Source: Sporomusa sp. KB1 (GTDB lineage Bacteria; Bacillota; Negativicutes; Sporomusales; Sporomusaceae). Taken from it: a DNA stretch of 64,000 nt. Both the position numbers and the translations under genes were made by a program. This document shows positions 54,521 to 63,897 of this stretch, one piece after another. The notes under the pieces are model-generated. The model ran no database searches, was not told the DNA's origin, and saw only the letters and a list, made by a program, of their open reading frames with translations. The stretch is taken from contig NZ_VLKC01000002.1 in assembly GCF_007830295.1 (NCBI RefSeq), forward strand, positions 2,840,200 to 2,904,199, read 5' to 3'. Positions within the stretch are counted from its first letter, which is position 1, and every line of letters begins with the position of its first letter.

Positions 54521-55759
54521 TTGGATAAAACAAACCAAATACTTGCGGCAAAGCAACAGGTGGACAACAGGATTTCACTGCGACGGTTATTTTATCTTTA
54601 CGTGCTTATTAGCTTGACCGGCTTTGGGCCAACGCTTGCTGCGGAAACGAGAAAACGGTTGGTTCAAAATGAATCATGGCTTAAAGAAGAGGATTTTGTT
54701 AATGGCCTGTCTTTAGCACAACTATTGCCTGGTGCGACATTTGTGAATCTTGCTGTATATGCAGGGTATAAGCTGAGAGGAATGGCTGGTGCGGTAACAG
54801 GCTTTGCGGCCATTTTACTTATGCCTTTTATGTTGATGCTGCTTTTGGCACATATCTATTTTTCCTATCATTCGGTAGAAGCAGTCAGCATCTTATTTAA
54901 AGGTACTACCGTTGTGATTGTCGGGGTTATTGCGAACGCTGTGATTGAATTGGGGCGTACTACTGTCTGCGATGGGGCGGCTGGTATGATTGCACTGACT
55001 GCGGCAGGATTGATGTTTACCTTAAAAAATCCTTTTGCCGTGCTGCTGGCTGCCGCTTTTGCCGGAATTTTGCTGTATTATCGCTTTTTCCAAAGACAAA
55101 GTAAGCTCTTGGCGGAACCGCAGCATATAGTAGAAAAAAACAAGAGCAGCTATTGCGGCCGCCGAGTGTGGCTATTAGCTGCTTTGGGAGCAATAACGGC
55201 AATCATTCTGCAAATCGCACCTTTTACCCCAGTGTTTACAAAATTGTGGTGGGTTTTCTTTCGGATGGGAGCCGTTTTATTTGGCGGCGGGTTAGCCATG
55301 ATCCCGGTTATTCAACAGGAAATAGTTGATTATTATGGTTGGCTGAACCTGGATGAATTTGCTGTTGGAATTGCGCTCAGCCAGGTTACGCCAGGGCCTG
55401 TCTTGATTATAGCAGCTTTTATCGGCTATAAAGTTGCTGCTGTCGGCGGCGCTATTGCGGCGACACTGGGAATATTTTTCCCTTCACTACTTTTGGTGAT
55501 GAGTACTGCTGAAATCCACCAAAAAATCAGAAATAACAGTTGGGTAAGATCCGCTCTCCGGGGTATAGCCGCTTCTTTTACCGGGATGATGGCCGTTATG
55601 ATTTGGGGTTTGGGAAGGTATGCGTTGACTGATATGCCTGCTTTTATTGTGGCAACATTCGTTTTTTTTGTGTTGCGGTTTGGCAGGTTGAATATTATTA
55701 CAGCCATTATTACGGGAACGATAGTATACTGTATATTTACTTTAACAGGTATAATATAA
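54521..55759 (+). CDS. Chromate/sulfate-type CHR transporter
   Basis: The 412-aa membrane protein has two homologous CHR halves of about six helices each: TGFGPTLAAETRKRLVQNESWL in the first and FGGGLAMIPVIQQEIVDYY in the second. Each half has the APG-type signature (LAQLLPGATFVNLAVYAGYK and LSQVTPGPVLIIAAFIGYK). ChrA members export chromate, but sulfur-regulated CHR proteins such as SrpC of Synechococcus are linked to sulfate. Leader copy 6 upstream favours a sulfur role here. TTG 54521 behind GGAGGGATAGG is the likely start. Confidence 0.88.
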   Translation: MDKTNQILAAKQQVDNRISLRRLFYLYVLISLTGFGPTLAAETRKRLVQNESWLKEEDFVNGLSLAQLLPGATFVNLAVYAGYKLRGMAGAVTGFAAILLMPFMLMLLLAHIYFSYHSVEAVSILFKGTTVVIVGVIANAVIELGRTTVCDGAAGMIALTAAGLMFTLKNPFAVLLAAAFAGILLYYRFFQRQSKLLAEPQHIVEKNKSSYCGRRVWLLAALGAITAIILQIAPFTPVFTKLWWVFFRMGAVLFGGGLAMIPVIQQEIVDYYGWLNLDEFAVGIALSQVTPGPVLIIAAFIGYKVAAVGGAIAATLGIFFPSLLLVMSTAEIHQKIRNNSWVRSALRGIAASFTGMMAVMIWGLGRYALTDMPAFIVATFVFFVLRFGRLNIITAIITGTIVYCIFTLTGII

Positions 55760-55813
55760 GAGGTGCTAAAAATAACCTCAATGTCACATTTTACTAATAA
55801 AGGAGGGTTTTCA

Positions 55814-56806
55814 ATGTCCAATTTACTAAAACCATTACAGGCAGGCTGCTTACCCTTATCCAGCCGTTTAGTCCTGCCGCCTATGGCTACGTCTAAAGCT
55901 GAACCTGACGGTAAAGTGAGTTCAGCTATCCTTGACTACTACCAAGAAAAATCGGCAGGTGGTTACTTTTCGTTAATCATCATTGAGCATAGTTATGTAC
56001 AGCAGGCGGGAAAGGCCAGTGAGAATCAGCTTTCTGTTGCTGATGACAGTGTAATTGACGGCTTAAAAGAGTTGGCTGCCGTTATTCATCGTAATGGCTC
56101 TAAAGCTGTAATGCAAATTAACCATGCCGGGAGTGCCACTACCCAAAAAGTCACCGGCGCTATACCGGTTGGGCCTTCAGCAGTAAAAAATCCCCGTAAG
56201 GGCGATGTGCCGCATGAACTTACCCAGCAGGAGCTTCGTGAAATTATAGCAGCCTTCAGTGCTGCCGCCGGCCGGGTAAAACAAGCTGGTTTTGATGGTG
56301 TGGAAATTCACTCCGCGCATGGCTATTTTCTGAATCAGTTTTTCTCGCCGCTGACCAACCGGCGTACAGATGAATATGGCGGCGATGTGCTGGGGAGAAT
56401 CCGAATTCATCAAGAGGTAATTGAAGCAGTGCGGGCAACTGTGGGAGAGGAGTTCCCCATACTTCTGCGGCTGGGAGCTGCCGACTATATAGACGGAGGA
56501 ACCACCATCGCCGACAGTCAAATTGCTGCCAGAGAATTTGAAAAGGCCGGAATCGCGATTCTTGATATTTCCGGTGGTTTTTCCGGATATACTATTCCGG
56601 GAAACAATGAACAGGGATATTTTGCTTCACTGAGTGCGGCCGTTAAGGAGGTTGTATCAATTCCGGTTATTCTTACCGGCGGCATTACGGAAGCACAGGC
56701 GGCCGAACAACTTTTAGCGCAGGGAAAGGCTGATCTCATTGGTGTAGGCAGAGCCGTGTTACATGATTCTTTGTGGGCGAAAAAAGCTGTTGACAGCATA
56801 AAATAG
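55814..56806 (+). CDS. Old yellow enzyme family NADH:flavin oxidoreductase
   Basis: The 330-aa FMN barrel enzyme has VLPPMATSKA at the start, the substrate/FMN motif EIHSAHGYFLNQFFSP, the NRRTDEYGGD motif and GVGRAVLHDS at the end. It lacks the extra FAD and [4Fe-4S] domains of large enoate reductases. ATG 55814 follows AGGAGGG. It probably reduces an activated double bond or works with flavin in sulfur metabolism; it is 54 bases after the CHR transporter gene and likely co-transcribed. Confidence 0.88.
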   Translation: MSNLLKPLQAGCLPLSSRLVLPPMATSKAEPDGKVSSAILDYYQEKSAGGYFSLIIIEHSYVQQAGKASENQLSVADDSVIDGLKELAAVIHRNGSKAVMQINHAGSATTQKVTGAIPVGPSAVKNPRKGDVPHELTQQELREIIAAFSAAAGRVKQAGFDGVEIHSAHGYFLNQFFSPLTNRRTDEYGGDVLGRIRIHQEVIEAVRATVGEEFPILLRLGAADYIDGGTTIADSQIAAREFEKAGIAILDISGGFSGYTIPGNNEQGYFASLSAAVKEVVSIPVILTGGITEAQAAEQLLAQGKADLIGVGRAVLHDSLWAKKAVDSIK

Positions 56807-56869
56807 TTCACTCACAAGGGCTGAGGATAATCCAAATGGGGTGCCAGGGCTTGCTGTAAAAACCTGTGT

Positions 56870-56921
56870 GACATAGCTTCAGGTAGGGGTTTTTCTCCAC
56901 CTAAAGCTATGTCTGTTTTTT
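56870..56921 (+). terminator. Terminator after the oxidoreductase gene
   Basis: GACATAGCTT and inner AGGT pair with ACCT and AAAGCTATGTC, followed by GTTTTTTT. The remaining 335-base gap to the chemoreceptor gene holds a family B repeat and AT-rich sequence. Confidence 0.8.
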
Positions 56922-56991
56922 ATCCAGATGGAAAGGCTAACTTTCCCTGGATTGAACGACTAAGGCTTCTGCCGGCGTCCTGACGGATTTG
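56920..56991 (+). repeat. Interspersed repeat family B, copy 4
   Basis: TATCCAGATGGAAAGGCTAA, CTTTCCCTGGATTGAACGAC and GGCTTCTGCCGGCGTCCTGA blocks. Best match to copy 1 in the reverse orientation. Confidence 0.85.
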
Positions 56992-57141
56992 CAAAAGCTA
57001 AATTCATTACCTTATAATACGTATTTTGTAGCCTCAAATAGTACATTTGCCTAGTAGACAAGTGTAGAATATTAGAATAAAATGGTGATATATAGCTTAT
57101 TATGTTGAAAAAACGGTAGAGAAAAGAGGGCTGATTTTATT

Positions 57142-59115
57142 ATGAAAAGTATCCAGACCAAATTGACAGTTATCATTTTATTAATTTTTATTGTGTCCAT
57201 GGGAACCCTGGGCGGACTAAATTATTGGAAGGCGCGGCAAATGCTTTCTGATAGTCTTGTTAAGGAAATTGCTACATTGGCGACTGTTTCAGCCGATGAT
57301 GTCAATGACTGGATTGAGGGACGTAAGCTTGAAATGGCAGGAATTGCATTAGCGCCTGTTCTTCAGACAGGGAGTCCGGAAAACATAGGACCTTTCCTAA
57401 TGCAAGCAGTCAAGAATAACGGCCGTTATGAAACTTTTGGCTATATTGCTCCTACAGGTATCGCACTTGATTCAAAGGGTGTAAGTGTCAATCTCGGTGC
57501 ACGCGAGTATTTTCAAAAAGCAATGAAAGGCGAAGCTGCTGTTTCCGACCCGGTGGTATCCCCGGCAACCGGGGGGCTGGTAGCGGTTGTTGCTGTTCCT
57601 GTTAAGTTGGACGGCAAAGTAACAGGGGTGTTTTTCGGCAGCATTAGCCTGGACGAAATCTCCCAAAAGACAGGGGAAGTGAAGATTGGCAAAACCGGAT
57701 ATGCCTTTATGCTCAAAAGTGATGGCGTAACCATTGCCAGTCCTGATAAGACACTTGTGATGAAGGACAATCCTCTCAAGAATGACAAACTTCCGCCAGC
57801 ATTGCGGCAAACTGCTGAGCGGATGGTAAAAGGAGAAGCGGGAACAACAACCTACGAATATAATGGTGTGGCGAAAATGGTGGGATTTGCTCCTGTCAAA
57901 AGCACTGGTTGGTCGTTAGCCGTAAGCTTGCCGGTCTCAGAAGCAACCGGGGCTTTATCTGATTTGACATGGATTTCATTACTGACGATTCTTATTATAT
58001 TGGCTATTACCTCATTAATCATCATTTGGTTTGCCCGGCAAATCGCTAAGCCGATTACTGTTTTGGAAGGTGCGGCCAATAAAATCGCGGGTGGCGATTT
58101 GTCTCTGACCAATTTAAGTATCAATTCCAATGACGAAATCGGACGTCTGGCCAAGAGCTTTGAACAAATGGCTCAGAACGTACGGGAATTAATAAAACAG
58201 ATTCATTCTGATGCCGAGCAGTTGGCTGCTTCCAGTGAAGAACTTACCGCCAGCGCCGAACAATCGGCGCAAGCATCTAACCAGGTAGCTATTTCCATGA
58301 CTGAGGTTGCTGACGGAGCTACTGCGCAACTGGCAGCAGCAACTGAGACATCTGCAGTAGTGGAAGAGATGTCGGCGGGAATTGAAGAAATTGCTGCCAA
58401 CGCCAATCTGGTTTCCGGCCAGTCCGAACAAGCGGCAGGCAAAGCCAAAGATGGCGGTGCAGCGGTGAACAAAGCAGTTAGTCAGATGAGTCAAATTGAA
58501 AACACGGTTAACATGTCAGCGCAAGTGGTGGCGAAATTAGGCGAACGTTCCCAAGAAATTGGTCAAATCGTGGACACTATTTCCGGTATCGCCGGGCAAA
58601 CTAACCTGCTGGCGCTCAATGCTGCGATTGAAGCAGCGCGGGCTGGGGAACAGGGGCGAGGTTTTGCTGTTGTAGCAGAAGAAGTCCGCAAACTTGCCGA
58701 GCAATCGGAGGCGGCGGCCAAGAAAATAGCTTCCTTGATTGGCGAGATCCAGACCGATACAGATAAGGCTGTTGAAGCAATGAACAACGGAACGAGGGAA
58801 GTGAAAACCGGCGCCGAGGTAGTCAAGGCGGCAGGAGTTTCCTTTGGGGAAATAGCCAACTTGGTAACCGAAGTAGCGGAACAGGTCAAGCAGATGTCGG
58901 CAGCCATCCAGCAGATGGCTACCGGAAGTCAGCAAATCGTCAACTCAGTCAGGAACATTGATGAACTTAGTAAGAAATCGGCTGGAGAGGCACAGAGTGT
59001 GTCGGCAGCAACAGAAGAACAACTGGCGTCTATGGAGGAGATTTCCACCTCCAGCCGGGAACTGGCATTGCTGGCACAGGACCTGCAGACATCTGTCTCC
59101 AAGTTTCGCATATAG
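57142..59115 (+). CDS. Methyl-accepting chemotaxis protein (dCache)
   Basis: The 657-aa receptor has a membrane helix at residues 7-28, an extracytoplasmic dCache sensor (about 33-270, with SARxY-like [13 protein letters not shown]), a second helix at 278-300, a HAMP domain (about 300-355) and a long methyl-accepting coiled coil. The hairpin tip [21 protein letters not shown] contacts CheA and CheW. dCache sensors often bind amino acids or carboxylates; the ligand is unknown. Monocistronic. Confidence 0.95.
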   Translation: MKSIQTKLTVIILLIFIVSMGTLGGLNYWKARQMLSDSLVKEIATLATVSADDVNDWIEGRKLEMAGIALAPVLQTGSPENIGPFLMQAVKNNGRYETFGYIAPTGIALDSKGVSVNLGAREYFQKAMKGEAAVSDPVVSPATGGLVAVVAVPVKLDGKVTGVFFGSISLDEISQKTGEVKIGKTGYAFMLKSDGVTIASPDKTLVMKDNPLKNDKLPPALRQTAERMVKGEAGTTTYEYNGVAKMVGFAPVKSTGWSLAVSLPVSEATGALSDLTWISLLTILIILAITSLIIIWFARQIAKPITVLEGAANKIAGGDLSLTNLSINSNDEIGRLAKSFEQMAQNVRELIKQIHSDAEQLAASSEELTASAEQSAQASNQVAISMTEVADGATAQLAAATETSAVVEEMSAGIEEIAANANLVSGQSEQAAGKAKDGGAAVNKAVSQMSQIENTVNMSAQVVAKLGERSQEIGQIVDTISGIAGQTNLLALNAAIEAARAGEQGRGFAVVAEEVRKLAEQSEAAAKKIASLIGEIQTDTDKAVEAMNNGTREVKTGAEVVKAAGVSFGEIANLVTEVAEQVKQMSAAIQQMATGSQQIVNSVRNIDELSKKSAGEAQSVSAATEEQLASMEEISTSSRELALLAQDLQTSVSKFRI

Positions 59116-59157
59116 TGCCGAAATAAAGTAGAAGCGCAGATTAAATTACTGTAAATA

Positions 59158-59257
59158 TTGAAATTTTCCCTAATAAAATGTATAATTCAATAGAACTAGG
59201 TTGATCAGAAGACTGAAGGCCGAGCGGGAGTAGTATCCGTTTGCTTTCAGTCTTTTT
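59158..59257 (+). promoter_or_regulatory. Promoter and sulfur-type leader RNA, copy 7
   Basis: TTGAAA (59158) - 17 bp - TATAAT (59181) is followed by GTTGA (59200), hairpin TCAG-AAGA-CTGA and AGGC (59217-59220). The terminator stem GACTGAAGGC / GCTTTCAGTC includes the 3' half of the small hairpin, so terminator and hairpin exclude each other. It lies 23 bases before the trans-sulfuration gene. Confidence 0.85.
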
Positions 59258-59280
59258 ATTTATTAAAAGAGGGTGTAAAC

Positions 59281-60459
59281 ATGAGTGATAAGACGAAGTT
59301 TAGTTTCCAGACAAAATGCATCCATACAGGGAATGCTATTGACAAAGAAACCGGAGCCATAAGGCGGCCGCTCACGATGGCCAATAGCTACCGCCTGCCT
59401 GAGGATGCTTCAACAATGAATTGGAGTGATCCCAATCAACTGGTTTATACGCGCAATACATCAGCCAACCAGATTTATCTGCAAGAAAAACTGGCTGCTC
59501 TGGAAGGCGGCGAGGACTGCGTAGTTCTAGGCAGCGGTGTATCGGCATTAGCTGGTGTCTTTTTTACTTTTTTGGAGAAAGATGCTCACGTTATTTGTTC
59601 CAATGTTTCCTACATTGCCGTGTATCGACTTTTGCAAGAATATTTTCCCGATAAATACGGAGTGGAAACAAGCCTTGTAGATACCGCAAATTTGGAGGAA
59701 ATAAAAGCGGCATTACGCCCTGACACTAAGATTATCCACATTGAAACTCCTGGCAATCCGACTACAAGAGTAAGTGACATTGCCGAGATTGCCAAGCTTG
59801 CCCATTCTGTCGGCGCTTTACTTACTGTTGATAGTACGTTCGCCTCGCCTTTTTTACAGCACCCCCTTGCACTGGGAGCTGATCTAGTAATCCACAGTTT
59901 GACAAAATACATCAATGGTCATGGTGATGCTATGGGCGGAGCTGTTATTGGGCAGCGAGAACTTATTGATAAAATCAAAGGCCAAGCTATGGTTAACCTG
60001 GGAGGCGTTATCAGTCCTTTTAATGCTTGGCTCATCATGCGAGGCGTGGTAACCTTGCCGTTGCGCATGAAACAGCATAGTGAGAGTGCTCTGGAAATCG
60101 CTCAGTTTCTCGAGTCGCATCCGGCTGTAGAATTTGTTGCCTATCCAGGTCTTGCAAGTCACCCGCAGCATGAAATTGCCAAGAAGCAGATGACCATGTT
60201 TTCAGGAGTTATGGCGTTCGGGCTAAAAGCAGATGCTGATACCCACAACAAATTTGTCAATGCTCTCGAACTAATTGTTCCAGCTGTTTCTATTGGCCAT
60301 GATGAGAGCTTGATTGTTTATGTCGGGCCAAATGATGAAAGGAATCATTTTTATCCGGCTGAGTTTAAAAATGGGCATCTCAGATTTAGCGTGGGCTTAG
60401 AAGCGGCTGCAGATATTATTAATGATTTGGAGCAGGCATTTAAAAAATGTGGATTATAG
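59281..60459 (+). CDS. Cys/Met-metabolism PLP enzyme (cystathionine gamma-synthase/lyase-like)
   Basis: The 392-aa PLP enzyme has the cofactor Lys209 in HSLTKYINGHGDAMGG. The opening FQTKCIHTGNAIDKETGAIRR and length fit the MetB/MetC/MGL group rather than the longer MetY. It could join homoserine esters with cysteine, split cystathionine, or release methanethiol from methionine; the sequence alone does not decide. Leader copy 7 directly upstream places it in the sulfur regulon. AAGAGGGTG precedes the ATG. Confidence 0.88.
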   Translation: MSDKTKFSFQTKCIHTGNAIDKETGAIRRPLTMANSYRLPEDASTMNWSDPNQLVYTRNTSANQIYLQEKLAALEGGEDCVVLGSGVSALAGVFFTFLEKDAHVICSNVSYIAVYRLLQEYFPDKYGVETSLVDTANLEEIKAALRPDTKIIHIETPGNPTTRVSDIAEIAKLAHSVGALLTVDSTFASPFLQHPLALGADLVIHSLTKYINGHGDAMGGAVIGQRELIDKIKGQAMVNLGGVISPFNAWLIMRGVVTLPLRMKQHSESALEIAQFLESHPAVEFVAYPGLASHPQHEIAKKQMTMFSGVMAFGLKADADTHNKFVNALELIVPAVSIGHDESLIVYVGPNDERNHFYPAEFKNGHLRFSVGLEAAADIINDLEQAFKKCGL

Positions 60460-60468
60460 AATAATCGA

Positions 60469-60500
60469 GGGGCTGTCTCATTCTGGTGAGACAGCCCCTG
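60469..60500 (+). terminator. Hairpin terminator
   Basis: GGGGCTGTCTCA / TGAGACAGCCCC perfect stem; the T-run is missing, so efficiency is uncertain. Confidence 0.55.
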
Positions 60501-60554
60501 TAGTTGTGGGTTTGACTTCGTATTAAAGAGTAGCCATTAGAGTGAGGGCGGATT

Positions 60555-61394
60555 TCACCGCTGTTTTTCCAGGAACCATTCTATTAATTGGCGGGCGATG
60601 CTTCCTTTCGGTGGAATTTTGGGCAATGTAGTTGCTGAAAACCAGTCGGCGGCTACAATTTCATCATTATCGATAGTTATATCCCCACTGGCATACTGAG
60701 CGGTAAAAGCAATCATCAGTGAATCAGGGAATGGCCAGGGCTGGTTGCCAAAGTACTCAAGATTGGTGACTTCAATGCCAACCTCTTCCTGCAGTTCTCT
60801 TTTTACACAGGTTTCCAGTGTTTCTCCAGGTTCAACGAAACCGGCAATAACACTATAGCGGCCAGGAGGAAACCTGCTGGAGCGTGCCAGGAGAATCTCA
60901 GTTTCTTTAATTACAGCTACGATAATAGCAGGTGAAATGCGTGGATAGACTGTATGGCCGCAAGCCGGACATTGTACAGAAAACTCTTGCGGTTGCCGCA
61001 TTACCTGCATAACCTTGCCACAGCAACCGCAAAATTTATTGGTTTTCAACCAGTTTATAATATGAAAGGCACGATAGGTCATTTCAAAGCAGTCGTCTGC
61101 TATATGCCCAGATAGCTGTCGTAATTTTTTAAAAGAGAAGCCGGCAAACAATGTTTTTTCACATAAAGTAGCTGCATAATAGGTAGTGCCATTTAATGAA
61201 CAGCTGTAGTGTACGTTGGTTGTTTCGATATTTAGTAAGCTGATATCACACACGGAAGGAATAAGGATAATGCCATCCTGCTCTTTTACCAAAAGCTCAT
61301 CAGCGTAAAATAATAATAAGCAGGAATCCTTACCGCTATTATCAGCTGAGATAGTACAAAATTCACAGTTCATAGGGCTAACCACCTTTACCAT
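60555..61394 (-). CDS. nudC: NAD+ diphosphatase / NADH pyrophosphatase NudC
   Basis: The 279-aa protein has the NudC order: an N-terminal domain, a zinc ribbon (CGCCGKVM and CPACGHTVYPRISPA) and a Nudix box (GFVEPGETLETCVKRELQEE then VGIEV). The NudC-specific SQPWPFPxS signature appears as NQPWPFPDSLMIAF. It hydrolyses NAD(H) and can remove NAD caps from RNA. It is monocistronic and convergent to the trans-sulfuration gene. Confidence 0.93.
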   Translation of the reverse strand: MVKVVSPMNCEFCTISADNSGKDSCLLLFYADELLVKEQDGIILIPSVCDISLLNIETTNVHYSCSLNGTTYYAATLCEKTLFAGFSFKKLRQLSGHIADDCFEMTYRAFHIINWLKTNKFCGCCGKVMQVMRQPQEFSVQCPACGHTVYPRISPAIIVAVIKETEILLARSSRFPPGRYSVIAGFVEPGETLETCVKRELQEEVGIEVTNLEYFGNQPWPFPDSLMIAFTAQYASGDITIDNDEIVAADWFSATTLPKIPPKGSIARQLIEWFLEKQR

Positions 61395-61457
61395 AAATTA
61401 TATTGCGTGAGTACCAGGTAAGGAAATCTACTATTCATTATACAGGATTGGGTAAAA

Positions 61458-61508
61458 ATAAAAAATAGAGCCAATAGTTACGAGGTTTAACAATTCGTAA
61501 CTATTGGC
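61458..61508 (-). terminator. Terminator of the amino-acid ABC operon
   Basis: GCCAATAGTTACGA / TCGTAACTATTGGC stem; on the minus strand it is followed by CTCTATTTTTT. Confidence 0.85.
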
Positions 61509-61554
61509 AAAAGAATGATAGTTGAGGGGTGTTAGCAGAGCGTTGCCTGGTAGC

Positions 61555-62430
61555 TTATTTCAATTTGCCGCCTTCAACGACAATGTCTTCCGGGTTGATA
61601 GCGTCACTGTATGCTGGTTTTAATGTTTCGTTATATGCCTTGTGAATAAAGTTTTCTTTGCCGAGAGTGTCGAGTTCCGTGTTAATCCAGTCCAGTAGTT
61701 CCTTATTGCCTTTCTTGACTGCCGGGGCGATAGTATCAAGGCTGCCCAAGGTAGAAATGCCAACGGTAAAGTTTGTATTTTCCTTGGCCCAGGCAAATAA
61801 TAAGGTGTTGTCGTGAGATAAGGCGGCGCCGCGGTTATCCTTTAAGGCTTCAAATGCTTCGGTATTTTGATCAAATTTTAATAATTCAATGTCAGGATGA
61901 TTTTTGGTGAAATAGGTTTCCGCAGTAGTGCCTTTGTTGACAATTAACTTTTTGCCTTTTAACTGGTCAACTGAGGTAATTGGAGTACCTGCGGGGGATA
62001 CTACACCAAGGGCAACTTTCATATACGGATTGGCAAAATCAACTTTTTGTTTTCTTTCATCAGTTACGGTAAAGTTGGCTAAAATGATATCAACTTTGTT
62101 GGACTGCAAAAACTCAACCCGGCTGGCTGCTTCCACCAATACAAACTCGACCTTAGATTCATCACCGAGCAAGTCTTTGGCCAAGCGTTTGCCAATATAG
62201 ACATCAAACCCTTGGTTTTTACCATTCGCATCAACAAAGCCAAAGGGAGGCTTGTCGCTGAATACACCAATCTTTATTTTGCCACGGTCTTTGATTTCCT
62301 GAATACTGCTCTTAGCCGCTTTGGAATCTTGCTTGGCATCGGTTTTGGTAGCTGTGGAACCGCATCCAGCCAATACTCCCACTAAAAATATGGTGCTTAC
62401 AATTAGGGCAAAAATCTTTTTACTGCTCAC
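61555..62430 (-). CDS. Amino-acid ABC transporter substrate-binding lipoprotein
   Basis: The 291-aa protein has lipobox GVLAGCGST (Cys near residue 23) and a family 3 solute-binding domain (DRGKIKIGVFSDKPPFGFVDANG). Relatives bind polar amino acids such as glutamate, glutamine or cystine. It is the last gene of a minus-strand operon with ATPase and two permeases. GGAGAGATGG precedes the start. Confidence 0.9.
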   Translation of the reverse strand: MSSKKIFALIVSTIFLVGVLAGCGSTATKTDAKQDSKAAKSSIQEIKDRGKIKIGVFSDKPPFGFVDANGKNQGFDVYIGKRLAKDLLGDESKVEFVLVEAASRVEFLQSNKVDIILANFTVTDERKQKVDFANPYMKVALGVVSPAGTPITSVDQLKGKKLIVNKGTTAETYFTKNHPDIELLKFDQNTEAFEALKDNRGAALSHDNTLLFAWAKENTNFTVGISTLGSLDTIAPAVKKGNKELLDWINTELDTLGKENFIHKAYNETLKPAYSDAINPEDIVVEGGKLK

Positions 62431-62456
62431 GAACCATCTCTCCTTTTGTACTAATT

Positions 62457-63185
62457 TTAAAACTGGAATATATTTAAAAATTGCTGAGCACGCTCTGACT
62501 TGGGTTTAGAAAAAAACTCTGCCGGTTTGGCGATTTCACAGATATTCCCGGCATCGATAAACACGATGCGATCAGCAACAGCCTGGGCAAAGCCCATTTC
62601 ATGGGTCACAATTACCATGGTCATGCCCTGCTTAGCCAGACCTAAGATAACATCTAATACCTCGCGTACCATTTCAGGATCAAGGGCGGCTGTAACTTCG
62701 TCAAACAACATAATTTCAGGATTCATACATAAGGCGCGTACAATAGCAATTCGTTGTTTCTGTCCACCGGAAAGCTCTCGGGGGTAGGCATCTTTGCGGT
62801 TAAGTAGCCCCACACGTTCCAGTAGTTGCTGTGCCTGTTCAAGCACCTCCTTTTTGGGCCTTTTTTGAACCTGTAAAGGTCCCAGAAGAATATTTTCGAT
62901 AACAGACATATGAGGAAACAGGTCATAATTTTGGAATACCATGCCAATTTTCTGACGATAGTCCTGCCAATGTACATCTTTCCCGGTAAGATTTTTGCCG
63001 GCAAACCTGATCTCACCTCCCTGAATGGCTTCAAGACCATTTAAACAGCGCAGCAGTGTGCTTTTACCGCAGCCTGAGGGGCCTAAAATAACAACAACTT
63101 CGCCTTTATGAATGGTAAGATTAATATCATTAAGCACTGTTGTAGTGCCATAGTCCTTACGCAATCCCTGTATTTCAAGCAGCAC
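62457..63185 (-). CDS. Amino-acid ABC transporter ATPase (GlnQ-like)
   Basis: The 242-aa ATPase has Walker A GPSGCGKSTLLRCLN, signature LSGGQKQRIAIVRAL, Walker B IMLFDEVTAALDPEM and the switch His in VIVTHEMGFA. It is a polar-amino-acid type ATPase and lies between the permease and binding-protein genes. GGAGG precedes the start. Confidence 0.93.
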   Translation of the reverse strand: MLLEIQGLRKDYGTTTVLNDINLTIHKGEVVVILGPSGCGKSTLLRCLNGLEAIQGGEIRFAGKNLTGKDVHWQDYRQKIGMVFQNYDLFPHMSVIENILLGPLQVQKRPKKEVLEQAQQLLERVGLLNRKDAYPRELSGGQKQRIAIVRALCMNPEIMLFDEVTAALDPEMVREVLDVILGLAKQGMTMVIVTHEMGFAQAVADRIVFIDAGNICEIAKPAEFFSKPKSERAQQFLNIFQF

Positions 63186-63219
63186 TTGGTCTTTTGTTGT
63201 ACTAATAATAAACGCCTCC

Positions 63220-63897
63220 CTAGCTCTCCCATTTAGTTTCTAGCTTTTTCGATAATTTTGATAGCGGATAACAGATAATGAAGTAGAGGATAAAAATAAA
63301 GCCATAAATCCAGAAGGACGAAGTAGGTTCTTTCAAAATAGAACGCTCGATAATCTGCTGACCGACCTTCACAACATCAATGACCCCAATCATAACGACA
63401 AGTGAAGTGGTTTTGACCATTCTTGTGGACAAATTGATAGCACCTGGCAACAAGCGGCGGGCGGCTTGCGGGAGCAGTACAAAGCGATAAAGCTGCCAAA
63501 AACTTAGTCCGAGCGCTTTGCCTGATTCTATTTGATGTTTAGGTAACGATTCTAGAGCACCTCTGACAATATCGCCCATTTCCGCTGCACCCCAGAGGCT
63601 AAACACAATTACGGCTACTAACTCACCAGCTAAATGAATGTCAAATATACCGGGCACACCAAAATAAACGAAAAATAGCCAAACAAGAATAGGTATAATT
63701 CTAAATAGCTCCAGATAAAAACGGCAAAGAAAACGCAGTATTGGTATCTTTGATGTTCTGGCAAGGCCCACGATAATCCCCAGCAAGGAGCCAAGGATGA
63801 TGGAGATAAAAGCAATGCGGGCTGTTATCAATAGTCCGCCCAGAAGTCGCTGGAGGTTACTGCCGTCGACAAGAACATTAATTCCCGAACTCAGCAT
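63220..63897 (-). CDS. Amino-acid ABC transporter permease
   Basis: The 225-aa protein has four to five membrane helices and the His/Glu/Gln permease motif ESGKALGLSFWQLYRFVLLPQA. It forms a heterodimer with the second permease encoded just upstream, whose end it overlaps by 20 bases. Confidence 0.92.
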   Translation of the reverse strand: MLSSGINVLVDGSNLQRLLGGLLITARIAFISIILGSLLGIIVGLARTSKIPILRFLCRFYLELFRIIPILVWLFFVYFGVPGIFDIHLAGELVAVIVFSLWGAAEMGDIVRGALESLPKHQIESGKALGLSFWQLYRFVLLPQAARRLLPGAINLSTRMVKTTSLVVMIGVIDVVKVGQQIIERSILKEPTSSFWIYGFIFILYFIICYPLSKLSKKLETKWES

